Shown piece by piece: positions 46,528-57,288 of a stretch of 64,000 nt of DNA. The translations under genes and the position numbers were made by a program. Under the pieces are notes generated by a model. The model made no database searches and was not told the DNA's origin. It saw only the letters and a program-made list of their open reading frames with translations. How positions within the stretch are numbered: position 1 is the first letter of the stretch; each line of letters begins with the position of its first letter. The DNA is from [Phialemoniopsis] sp. UDSM-2020 (lineage: Eukaryota; Ascomycota; Sordariomycetes; Thyridiales; Thyridiaceae), in contig JAEILZ010000002.1 of NCBI GenBank assembly GCA_018873225.1, positions 868,001 to 932,000 on the forward strand. Direction: 5' to 3'.

Positions 46528-47547
46528 ATGTCGACACCTTCAGGGTCTGCCGTGCAGAAGAGGTACACCCCCACCAGCAAGGAGGCACTGCGCGAAGAGT
46601 TTGAGTATGATCTCTTCCACGTCCAAACCTACTATTCTACTCTACTACTAGAAACTGACCATACTTGGACAGTCTTACCCTGCTCAGCAGTGGTACTTTT
46701 GCAGACTTCACCATCAGGTGTGGTGGTAGGATTTGGAAGACACATAAGGCGATACTTTGCACCCGAAGCGCATGGTTCAGAACCTGTATGGTTGGACCAT
46801 TCCAGGTATTGGCTTTTTCTTTGCAACTACTCAACCCCCTTTATAGTAGACCAGGAAACTAATCTGGCTACAGGAATCTCGAGCCGATGAAGTCAACTTG
46901 GATGATGAGGATCCAGATTTGATTGAGTGCCTCGTGCTCTATCTCTACAGTTGTGGTGAGTCCTCTTTCTTGCCAGCTCAGGTCCAGTAGTAATGTTACT
47001 AGATATCAAACGTACGAAGTCTCAATTTACCAAGCTCAAGAAGATCCTGCCGTTCCAAGCCTGCGTGGTACTATGGAAGCTCGGCGACTACTTTCCACTA
47101 CCCAAACTGCAGCGCAGTAGCCTTAACAAGATGGCGTAGCTCTTCTCTGATGAGTACCACCACCTTGTGTATATGGAGAGTCCCACGCGCTTCTCAGTCG
47201 ACGATTTGAGCGTTGCAATCCAGATGGCGTACGAGGTCCCATATGCAGTCCCAGTCCAAAAGCGCCTAGCTTGACACCTCTTCTGTGGAAGGTATTGCGA
47301 CCTGAAGGATAAGCGCTTGTCGAAGCTGATGAAGAACTTCCCCAGCTTCGCAATAGATCTCATGGAGCTGTTCCAGGACGTTCGAGAGGGCATGAACTGG
47401 GTCTTGAGGAAGCGTTGCACCATATGCGGTATCGTTGTCGAAGACAACCGCGACGCCAGAATGAGCCCTGATAAGTTTCTTCCGCGTCAAAGATTCGGGC
47501 ACAAAGAATGCCTTCGCCTGTTCATCTGGGACCACTTCTGGGGTTGA
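46528..47547 (+). pseudogene. BTB/POZ pseudogene, array member 4, two stop codons
   Basis: The paralogous exon structure is fully retained: 46528-46604, 46673-46805, 46874-46955 and 47003-47547, with exon lengths 77, 133, 82 and 545 in phase. The core LTLLSSGTFADFTIRCGGRIWKTHKAILCTRSAWF and EDPDLIECLVLYLYS are intact. Exon 4 has TAG at 47137-47139 (after SLNKMA) and TGA at 47272-47274 (after KRLA). Homology continues through both to the CTIC and GHKEC zinc-ribbon motif at the end. Both stops could come from single C-to-T changes (CAG to TAG, CGA to TGA), compatible with repeat-induced point mutation of duplicated genes. A truncated protein ending in the middle domain remains possible. Confidence 0.85.
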
Positions 47548-48093
47548 GAGGATAGATAAAAGGCGACGACGACAAGGGAGATGTGTAGGACAAAGAAAGA
47601 TCCAGGACCCGGGAAAGAATTGCAGCGAGCTCTCAAGACATTGAAACAAATGTATTTCACGAGGGACCTAATTCAACTACTCGACCGGCAGACAAAGTCA
47701 TTACAGATCCGGATCTTTGCCTCAGTCTTCTGAATGTGGGCAGTTATTGGGAGATTAGTCTGGAAGGGAAGGTCCTGTAAGATAATCCCGTTATCTTCTT
47801 CAAAATAGCTTGCAGTGGGTGTCTGGAAACGTAATTAAAAGGTGGTTAAGAAGTCGATGTTGCTTTTCGCCCGAGTCTCGTGGATTTTCATGCCTGTTGG
47901 ATCGCGGCGTAGCAATTCATCTCCCCTCAATGAATCTCGACGGTGGAAAGGGCGTCATGGTCGTGCTTGCCCAAAGTTGTTGGCCAAATTTCGACCACGT
48001 GCATAAAGAAACCATTATTTCAGTGCTGCCTTCAATCCCCAACAATCCAGTCTCACCTTCAAATCAAAAGCCTCTCAACAGCCAGACTGAGAA
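47548..48093. promoter_or_regulatory. upstream region of BTB member 5
   Basis: 546 bases lie between array members 4 and 5. No gene was seen; the last 100 bases are rich in CCAA/TCAA and probably leader sequence. Confidence 0.4.
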
Positions 48094-49142
48094 ATGTCTG
48101 CGCACGACGATAGCGCGCCTGGCGCTGTCTCTCACGATGAGGATCCTGATGAGGAATGCGAGTACGTATCGAGCACCGTCACATTTCCAGATCTGGATTC
48201 AACTAATCCATGCCTCTCAGTCTCTCTCTACTAGAGAGCGGCAATTTTGCTGATGCCACTATCAAGTGCAACGGCCAAGTCTGGAAGGTTCATCGCGCGA
48301 TCCTCTGCCCCCGAAGCAGGTGGTTCAAGAAATGCTTCGACGGTCATTGTGTGGTGTGCTCACACCTTTCCACTTCCACGACATCGTGGAGGCTAATTTC
48401 TGTGTGGAATAGGAGACCGAGGAACGACAAGTCAGCCTTGAGAATGAGGACCCAGCATCAATTGAAGGCTTGCTGATCTACATCTACAGCCGTGGTCAGT
48501 AGTTGACCTCACACTTCCTTGAGCAGGCATTGCTAATATCTCTCAGGCAACATCCATATAGCAATAGAGAGAATGCGAGAAATCACCCAATGCAGCTGGA
48601 GCGTTTACAAATGCCTCGTCGTGCTCTGGAAGAGCGGCGACTTCTTCCTTGTGCCGAAGCTTAGCTCTGTCGCCGCCAACACTCTCACAGATAAGTGCGC
48701 AGAAACATTGTTGAGAGCGATGGCACTAGAAAGTGAGCAGGGATTTTCTATCAACGAGATCAGGGATGCTGTCGAAGCATCTTATGAGATCCCAAATGCT
48801 CTCGGTTGTCGATTAGTTCTTTTCAACCTCCTCTTTAGCGCCAGGATCAACACTTTCAGGGACAAGGACATTGTTTCACTGGTCGAGACTGTACCGGCCT
48901 TGGGTCGGGACATTATCAGATGTCTTGCTGGAGCTCCGGAATATGCAGGTTTGAAGAGTCTGGCAGACACAGCTCAATGCAGGCGCTGTAGGCGAGCTGT
49001 CAAGGAAACGAACCCAGCTGCGACTCATGATATTGATACGAAGGAGTATAAAGGTGCTACCTTTTGCTGTCTCGAATGTCTAAAGGGAAAGCCTGGAGTT
49101 CTCCGCCAGATTTTAGCTAAACCCAGAGGCTTCCTATCTTAG
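48094..49142 (+). CDS. BTB/POZ domain protein, array member 5
   Basis: This 292-residue BTB protein has exons 48094-48161, 48221-48353, 48413-48494 and 48547-49142. It starts [23 protein letters not shown], an acidic N-terminal tail. The core is [39 protein letters not shown] and [16 protein letters not shown]. The middle domain reads [19 protein letters not shown] and [28 protein letters not shown] pair keeps the putative zinc ribbon. Exon lengths and phases match members 1-4, so the copies arose by duplication of a four-exon ancestor. The frame is intact. Confidence 0.88.
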
Positions 49143-49679
49143 ATGCGCTGATCAACCGGCTGGCTACAAGGCCGATTGTATCCTCCATAGCTGATTCATA
49201 AGAAATGCACCATTACAACACAGCTTTGTCAAGGCTAATGAATTGTGGCACATACGCATCCAGTGCGTTGAAGCTTTAAAAGTATACCACTGAGCAAGGC
49301 TGCTGGTGAAAGAAGATCCGGATCGATGCGGGCCACCGACAGCAGCAATGAAAGACATGATGAATATAATTTCTGCATTTCAAAGGTACCTTAATGACAG
49401 CGTACTAAATTAGTGTTATAATCAGATGACGCCCTCATTGGAAACATGAAAATAACGCTCGCTTTCTCAAGTTCGCAGATTTGAAAAAGAACCGAGCCCG
49501 CTTCAAAACATAACGCACAGCTTTTGTTTACTTACACCACCCACCTCGCTTAATCACCCCTCCATCTTTGCAACTGCAACCACGATCAGTCTAAATTTTA
49601 TCAAGAAACGCGTCTCCTACCATCTATAATTTTCTTCAGCTACTTCTCTTCACATCGCTCCATATCCTCTGCCGTCATC
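49143..49679. promoter_or_regulatory. upstream region of BTB member 6
   Basis: 537 bases lie between members 5 and 6; CT- and CA-rich leader sequence precedes the start from about 49530. No gene was seen. Confidence 0.4.
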
Positions 49680-50523
49680 ATGCCTTTGTCGCTGTCGCCT
49701 TACAGCCCTCTAAATGATGCCGAACAAAATGCCCTGGATTTGGAATTGACCGGGAGGTCAGGCCTAGTCCCACGGGATACAGAGCCCAAGTTCGAGAAAA
49801 TGTCTTCTGAGGATGAACTCAACGTGCTCATCAATGATCACATTATGACCAGCTTGTCTCCCAGCCTGTCCACCTATGTAAACATCAGGTGTGGCGACAG
49901 CTTCTGGACACTTGACAAGGAAGTCATTTGCAAACGCAGCCTGTGGTTCAGCAAAGCATTTGGCTGTGAATTTGAGGTTAGCATCCCTAAGGCGACCCAT
50001 CCGCTCCAGCTTTCAAGACTAACCAAAATATTTAGGAAGGTGACGGTGGCGAGCTTGAACTGTTTGACATTGATGAGAACTGGGTCGAGGTCTATTTGAT
50101 CTACCTCTACACTGACGGCGGTAAGCTTCTCTCCTGCACGCAGCCAACTAGTGATTTGATTTCATTGACTGACCTTTTAACACCTCAGATCTGAAGATGA
50201 GCCTCGATATTCTCAGAAAGCGCTGCGGATACTCCGAGTACAAGGGCCCCGTCGTCCTCTGGGTCATGGGCGACTTCTTTGTCGACAGTCAGCTCACTGA
50301 AGCTGCACTCGATGCCCTGCGCGATGTCTGCGACAACGGAATATGTGGACCCAAAGCGAGGAAGGACTGGCGCTGTCGACGCTATTTGAAGAACGCAACT
50401 TACGCCGACGCGGTCGATGCTCTGAGAGAGGAATTCCTGCATGCTGAACCATGCAGCCAGCTGCTTGAGTATCAGGCACATATTCTGCATTCGCTGCGTG
50501 TTCACACTTTCTGGGAGCCCTAG
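49680..50523 (+). CDS. diverged BTB/POZ-like protein, array member 6, short
   Basis: Exons 49680-49976, 50036-50120 and 50189-50523 give 238 residues. The layout is recognisable, but the first intron of the paralogues is missing, so the N-terminal tail and BTB core share one exon. The core has drifted (STYVNIRCGDSFWTLDKEVICKRSLWFSKAF, then WVEVYLIYLYTDG), and the middle domain keeps GPVVLWVMGDFFVDSQL and YADAVDALREEFLHA. The protein ends at HTFWEP without the zinc ribbon. A frame beyond the stop contains YCGHGQCENG (about 50710), which may be a decayed remnant of it. It is the most diverged copy, with intron loss. Confidence 0.75.
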
Positions 50524-53491
50524 AGGAGGGTTACTCGATCGGCGTAGGAGCTTCTGCTGTCGTGAAGCCCTGTGAGATCTCCGGTATCTCTGATTCAGCA
50601 GAAGTACTGGCTGGCATGTTTGGTCATCTGCCTCTTTTGGGAGGAAGCAGATGCGCAGGCGCCTTTGCAGACGTACACTGTGTTACTGGAAGATGGTATG
50701 AGGCAGTATTGTGGGCATGGCCAATGCGAGAATGGCATCGCTCTTGACACATCTTGATCATCTTGATGGCTTTGATGTTTATGGAACTAATGGGCAAGCG
50801 GGGAAGGGGGGCGTGTGAATCAACCAGCTGGGGTAATATGAGCATAAGAGTTGCAAGCTACATAATGGGAGGGGCGTCAATAGCTTGAGAAATGCAGACA
50901 CCAGCCGGGGGATTCAATCCACATACAGGCTTTGTGTGGTGAAGACACGACATGCCTCTGGCTGTGAGAAAGTTCTTATTTTGGCAGGGCTGAGGCGGCA
51001 TCTAGGGCCCCTTGATTAACTTGAACAATGCGAACAAGCTGGTTGTGTCAGTGGTGGCCATTTGCTTTTGCTATTTCCGCGCAAGGCTCGATCTACTTGG
51101 CGCCAAACTCGGGTACGGTCCGCGAAGATGGACGCGCACAGGCGGGGCTTGAATGTACGTCTCGTTTGTGGTTGCCTTCTGCATTCAATCTATGATCTGA
51201 GCCGGGCGGGCTGGGTCTGGCCAGTGGAGATGCACGGTTGCAGCCATGTGGGAGGGCCAGGATGGCGGGTGCATGAGGGGCGGGCGGCACGGGGCGTGAC
51301 GACGCTTCGCTCCTCGGGGGAATACGGACAGAGGTGTGGTGCCCGGGAATAGCCTCATCACTGCTACTCGCTCTCTGTGGGTATGATGCGTGGGCAGAGC
51401 CGAGATTGAGAGAATGGTCAAATTGCCTCACGGTGATGCAGAAACGGGGTTCTTGGAGAAAATCGCGCTTCTTACATTGCGCGTTATGCTCCCCGTCTGC
51501 TGCTTTGGTTGGGCTGTGATAACCGAAACTCGCATCTACGGCGGTACCTTTAGGGCCTCGCAGTGAGGCCGAAAGGGACAAAAGCGGCCGAGTGGGAGGG
51601 ACGGCCATATGTCGGCATGCAGGAGATCGAAACTCAATGGCCCTGCGTCCCGGGCATCAGCCTGCAAGCCAAGCGAGATCATTTACCTGCAGACGTGCAA
51701 CCTTTGCGTTCCAAATGTTCTTTTGCAGCAAGCGATTAAGGTTGCAACTGACACGCCCGCAACGGGCTGACTCGATTAGCGGGTGTTGGCTTCTGCGATG
51801 GATTGCGGACCAATTGAAGAGGTTCGGCGGAATGATTCAAGTAGCTGGCCTGCTGCAGCTCTTTTGTCGTTTTTTATTTTCCCCCATCCCATCCTTTGTA
51901 GACATTGATACAGTAGACAAAGACCGAGAAGCATTTCTGCTCGTTCTTTTCAACAGACTCTAGATCGCAAAGCATCGAATCGGCACTTGGAGTGGATTCC
52001 TTCAGGGCTGGCTAGGGAAACCAGATTGGTCGGCTTCGAGACTAGTTAGAGGCAGAAGGCAATTTGTTGGGACGATCGCTGTCAGGGCCGCTGACAGGTA
52101 CCAATTACGTCAAAAAGCCAAGCAATACAGGCCAGACAGGTTAGTTGTTTTGTTTTTGCGGCCTTTTCCTCCCCTCTGTCGCAGGCAAGGCCTTCGTCAT
52201 CATCCAGATTCCTCTGGTAGCCTCTAGCACCACAAGATTCCCACTGCAATTCCCACCCGGCCCCATCTTCCTGGAAGCCATTGAGCCCCACGACTCGCCC
52301 GCTCGTCTGTAACCTCTCCAGGTTTATTTCTGGATCGACCTGATCAGCAAGCTTGGTTCCGGTTCTGCATCATCGATCTTGAACCTTGGAATTCCAATAG
52401 ACAGGAAACAACCGTTACCCGATACCGTGGGAAAGCCAGCTGGGGACGAGATAAGCGATTTCACATGATGATTTGCAACCCGAACCACAGCAGCTGCAGC
52501 ATCATCAAGCTCTGAAGCATCGGATCCAAACAAAGAAAACTTTCTTTACTCAACGACTTCCCACTACCTAATGCTGCTACTCCCATATCGGCTAGCCTGC
52601 CAGCGAAGCGACTTAGCATTACCGCTCCAGCTCCAACTGCTACCCCGCTAAGGACCAGGGCAGAGACACCAAAGAAGCTCAGGCTTGCCAAGGTACCCGT
52701 GCACCGCCTGTGGTCTGAATCGTTCACCCGTCAAAATCACCTTATCGTTCACTGGCTGGCTCTGCATCTGATTGAAGTGTGTCGACTTGACAACCCCGCC
52801 AAAACCCTCGATCATCCAGCCAGATCGCAGGACTCGTTTCAATTCCAGACAAAGCCGACTCGGGTCCAACAAGACTCGAATAGTCCCTTTTGACAGTGTG
52901 CGACCACAACGATAGAATCAGATCAGCCAAGCACGCAAGCTCCTCTTCCCTGCCTCTACCCTGCATCGCACTGCAACCTGGAGCAAATCGTCCTGACCTG
53001 ACGAGCCGGTGACGGGAGCTGCCCCACTCAGCTTGGCCTGCGTGCGCACCGCGCATTCTCCATTCTCCCACACACACGCACACACTGCTTCTGCTGGTGC
53101 TGCTAAGACAAAGACCCAAGAAGCGCTGCATGAAAGTGGACTCTTGTCCTGCTTGTCCAGCGGGCTAGAACCAGGCCGACCGACCGCTTGCTTGCTGCCT
53201 CTTCCTGATTGTCTCGATGCCAACTGGTTCAGCCAGCATCACCGCCATTCCCTCACTTCTGTCGCCTTCTCTCCCCTCTCCCTCTCGTCCTACTCTTCAC
53301 TTCCTCTACACTCCCTGTGCAATCTTTGGACCAAAAGCTTCCCCCACGTTCTTTGACCGTTCTCTCACCTGAGCGTCAGTGCTCTCTGGTGCGCTGCCTC
53401 AGCTCTGTGCCGCTCACCTTTTCCCTCACACCACCTCCCACCAACCGACCTTTGCATTGCCTCTCACCTGTCGAGCTGACACCTTACCAAA
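50524..53491. other. long intergenic region upstream of TPS2
   Basis: About 3 kb contains no supported gene. The first 240 bases may hold decayed 3' coding sequence of BTB member 6. From about 53020 to 53490 the plus strand becomes strongly pyrimidine-rich (CACACACGCACACAC, CTCTCC runs), the usual look of a fungal core promoter and 5' leader for the following gene. Several short frames between 51060 and 51960 lack motifs. Confidence 0.5.
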
Positions 53492-56400
53492 ATGTCGCAG
53501 CCACCTGCAGAGAAGGGCGCGAAGAGCCCAGACGAGCACGAGACTCTCTCGCCCCGCCCGAGTCTACAAACCCGCACCGAATCTCACCTCCCCCCGCACG
53601 AGCGAGAAGCAATCACGCAGGTGCCTGTCACACCGGGCATCGGCCCCGATACCTACAAGTCGCAGTCGAGCCACGGCTCCTCGGGCACCTCGAATCCCCA
53701 GTCATCCTCACAAGGCTACTTTAGCGACCAGAAGCGTGGCCTGGTCAGCTCCCCGGAGCCTGTTGAGGGATCTGCCAACAAAACAGCTGCCGACGCCGGT
53801 GCCAATTCAGGCCGTGATATCCTGCGGCGCATGAGCCTGCTCAAGATGGGTGGCCGGAGAGAGTCGCTGACCGAGATCAGGGAGGTGAACCCCGACCTCG
53901 CGCTCAGTGGCAACATCATCTCTGCCACGTTCAACATCCCGCACTCGCTGAACTACAAGCCGGGTGCCGATTGGGTATGTATCAAACCTCGAAACATGAG
54001 CTTTTGTACTTCTTAAGCATCGTGCGACAGACGTGCTGACTTGATATCTACAGGAACTGAAACCGCGAAAAGGCCAGTCGGCCCTCTTCGACTCCTTCTC
54101 CTACCTGTCATCCGAACAAGCACCCTGGAACCACACAGTCGTCGCATGGACTGGTGAGATCGATGCCCCGCCCAACGTCCTCTCTCCTCCCGACACTCCT
54201 CCCGCAACTGCTACACGCATCCCACCGCCTCTAAACCCGCTGTCCGCCCCGATCCCCGTCGACGGCTCGACCCCGACCCCGAGGCAGACCAACTCCGACG
54301 GTCTGTGGATACCCAAGGAGGACCAGCTGCGCCTCGAGAACCAGCTATCGCACGACAAGAAGATAAGGACTGTGCCGGTGTGGCTAGCAGACGATGCGGA
54401 GGGCTCCGACGAGGGCATCCGCCTCAAGGACCAGGCCAGGTGGCGCCGCTTCGCCGAGACCGAGCTCTACACCCTGTTCCACTACAGGCAGCACGAGCCC
54501 ACCGACGGCCGCAAGGAGCGCATTCATTGGGCCGACTTCTACCGGATGAACCAGAAGTTCGCCAATAAGATTGTCGAGATCTACAAGCCCGGTGACATCG
54601 TCGTCGTACACGACTACTACCTCATGCTGCTCCCCAGCATGCTGCGCCAGCGCTCCCCGCACATGTACATCTCCTTCTTCCTGCACTCGCCCTTCCCCAG
54701 CTCCGAGTTCCTGCGCTGCCTACCCCGCCGCAAGGAGATTCTCGAGGGCGTCCTCGGCTCCAACCTGATTGGTTTCCAGAGCTTCGGGTACGCCCGCCAC
54801 TTTGCGAGCTGCTGCACCCGCGTCCTGGGCTTCCCCTCGGACCACAAGGGTGTCGACGCTTATGGCGCCCGCGTCGAGATGGACGTCTTCCCCATCGGCA
54901 TCGACGCCTCCAAGGTCGAGACGCTGGCCTGGCGCGACTCGGTCAACGAGAAGTATCAGGCTCTTAAGAAGATGTACGAGGGTAAGAAGATCATTGTCGG
55001 ACGTGACCGCCTCGACAGCATCCGCGGCGTGGACAAGAAGCTGCTCGCCTTTGAGCGCTTCCTTGAGCGCTACCCGGAGTGGCGCGAAAAGGTGGTCCTC
55101 ATCCAGGTCACGAGCCCGACGTCGATCGAGGAGGAAAAGGACGGCGAGGAGACCAAGATTGCCAGCAGGGTTAACGAACTTGTTATGAGCATCAACGGCA
55201 TGTACGGCTCTCTCGGCTACTCGCCCGTCCAGCACTACCCGCAGTACCTCAGCCAGGACGAGTACTTCGCCCTCCTGCGGTCCGGCGACATCGGCCTCAT
55301 CACGAGTGTGCGCGACGGCATGAACACGACGTCGCTCGAGTACGTCATTTGCCAGCGCGACACGCACGGCCCTCTGATAATATCAGAGTTCAGCGGCACC
55401 GCGAGCAGCCTCAAGGAGGCCATCCACATCAACCCGTGGGACTTTTCGCGGGTCGCCGACGAGATCAACCGCGCGCTGACGATGAGCGCCGACGAGCGCC
55501 GGCGCACGCAGCGCAACATGTACGAGCACGTCACGAACCGCAACGTGCAGAACTGGATCAGCACCATGCTGCGGCGCCTGGTCCACGTGCTCGGCTCGCG
55601 CAAGAACGTCGTCGCTACCCCCTTGCTCGACAGGGCCGACCTGCTGGCCAAGTACCGCGCCGCGGGCAAGCGCCTGTTCATGTTTGACTATGACGGCACG
55701 CTGACGCCCATCGTGCGCGAGCCGAGCGCTGCCGTGCCCTCGGAGCGCCTGATCCACTCCCTCAAAGTGCTGGCGTCGGACCACCGCAACGCCGTGTGGA
55801 TTATTAGTGGGCGCGACCAGGACTTCCTTGACCAGCACCTGGGACACATCACGGAGCTTGGTTTCAGCGCCGAGCACGGCAGCTTCATGCGCCACCCGTA
55901 CCAGACCAACTGGGAGAACCTGGCTGAGACGTTCGATATGGGATGGCAGGCGCACGTCATGGAGGTGTTCCAGAAGTACACGGATCGCGTGCCTGGTAAG
56001 TTTACCTCGTCTTCCCATCTTTCTATTGATAACTGGGGCAGGATGCTAACGATGATATGTAGGCTCCTTCATCGAGCGCAAGCGCTGCGCACTGACATGG
56101 CACTACCGCCTCGCGGACCCGGAGCAAGGAGCGCACATGTCGCGCGAGTGCCAAAAGGAGCTCGAGAGCACCGTCGCGCGCGACTGGGACGTCGACGTCA
56201 TGACGGGCAAAGCCAACCTCGAGGTCCGACCCACTTTCATCAACAAGGGCGAGATCGTCAAGCGCCTCGTGCACAGCTACAACGCCGACATGGCCGAGGT
56301 GCCCGGCTCGCCGACGGCCGAGGAGGAGAAGCGCGGGCTCGACGCTGCCTTGGAAGGTGATGAGAAACAGCAGCGTGTAGGCTTCGTGCTCTGTTCTGGC

Positions 56401-56703
56401 GATGATTTCACCGACGAGGACATGTTTCGCGCGCTCAACGGCCTCGCGGCGCCCGCGGATTCCGGAGGCGCGGCGGGCGACGAGCAGCATCAGTTGCTGG
56501 AGGAGCAGACGTATACTGTGACGGTGGGCGCGAGCACGAAAGTCACGCTGGCCAAGTGGCACCTGCTCGAGCCCGAGGACGTGATCGAGTGCGTGGCGCT
56601 GCTGGCGGGCGTGGGCGATGCCGGAGGCAGCCACGTCGGCGAGGTCAATCTTGCTGCTATCAGTGCTGTGGAGGGCAAGATTCCTGCTGAGGGGGAGAGC
56701 TGA
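53492..56703 (+). CDS. TPS2: trehalose-6-phosphate phosphatase (TPS2 subunit of the trehalose synthase complex)
   Basis: This enzyme dephosphorylates trehalose-6-phosphate in the cytosolic trehalose synthase complex, making trehalose for stress tolerance and spores. Exons 53492-53974, 54054-55995 and 56063-56703 give 1021 residues. A Ser/Pro/Thr-rich tail of about 110 residues leads into the GT20 (TPS-like) domain with VVVHDYYLMLLPSMLR, FFLHSPFPSSE and DGMNTTSLEYV (about residues 190-700), which is usually catalytically inactive in TPS2 proteins. The HAD phosphatase domain follows: nucleophile motif FDYDGTLTPIV (about 727), ISGRDQDFL, and SGDDFTDEDMF near 920 for Mg2+ binding. All HAD motifs are intact. 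The GC content and codon bias are high. Confidence 0.95.
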
Positions 56704-57288
56704 CTTGGTGTTGTCGAGGTCAAGGGGAAGTTGTGAGGGGTTGTATAGGAGGGTGTTGAAGATCATTGAGAGGTGTCATCTGCTGATGGCGATGTAGATG
56801 ACGAGAGGCGGATGTTGTTGACGACCATCTTGAGAGGCGTCATCTGCTGAGAAGAAGGTGGATGACAAGATCGAATTGCATTTACTAGCGTTGCGTTTTT
56901 GTGCTTTTTACATTTGTTTCTTCCCTCTGCTTTTCTTGCTCAGAGATGATTTGTGTGAGTTGAAACATGACAAAACAATTGCTGGAATACACGGAACTGG
57001 ATGGAACGGAGGATATTATCATGCGTGTTGGTTTCGGCAACATACATTGCAAGTACAGTACAAGACAAGGACAGGGTATGACAGGGCCCAGAAGGGGCTT
57101 CAATACGGAAGGTTGTTGCTGTGATTTCGTAGAGAGGCATCAGGGTTTGCTTTCTGAGGGAATGGAGAAGAAGGTGGTGTAATACAGATACAGATACAAA
57201 TACGGATCAGAGATGATGGCTATGCTATACACGACATTGCTGTGCCTTGGTCGCTCCTTCTCTGCAATGTCTCGCTCTGTAGCAGTGA
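56704..57288. other. convergent intergenic region with a short direct repeat
   Basis: 585 bases lie between the stops of TPS2 and the HET gene. A 21-base unit, ttgagaggtgtcatctgctga, occurs at 56766-56786 and with one change at 56830-56850. Short frames on both strands overlap each other and are not called. Confidence 0.5.

Noticed and set aside
54384..55367. Long reverse-strand frames inside TPS2
   Set aside because: They are antisense shadows of GC-rich, biased codons; TPS2 motifs run continuously on the plus strand.
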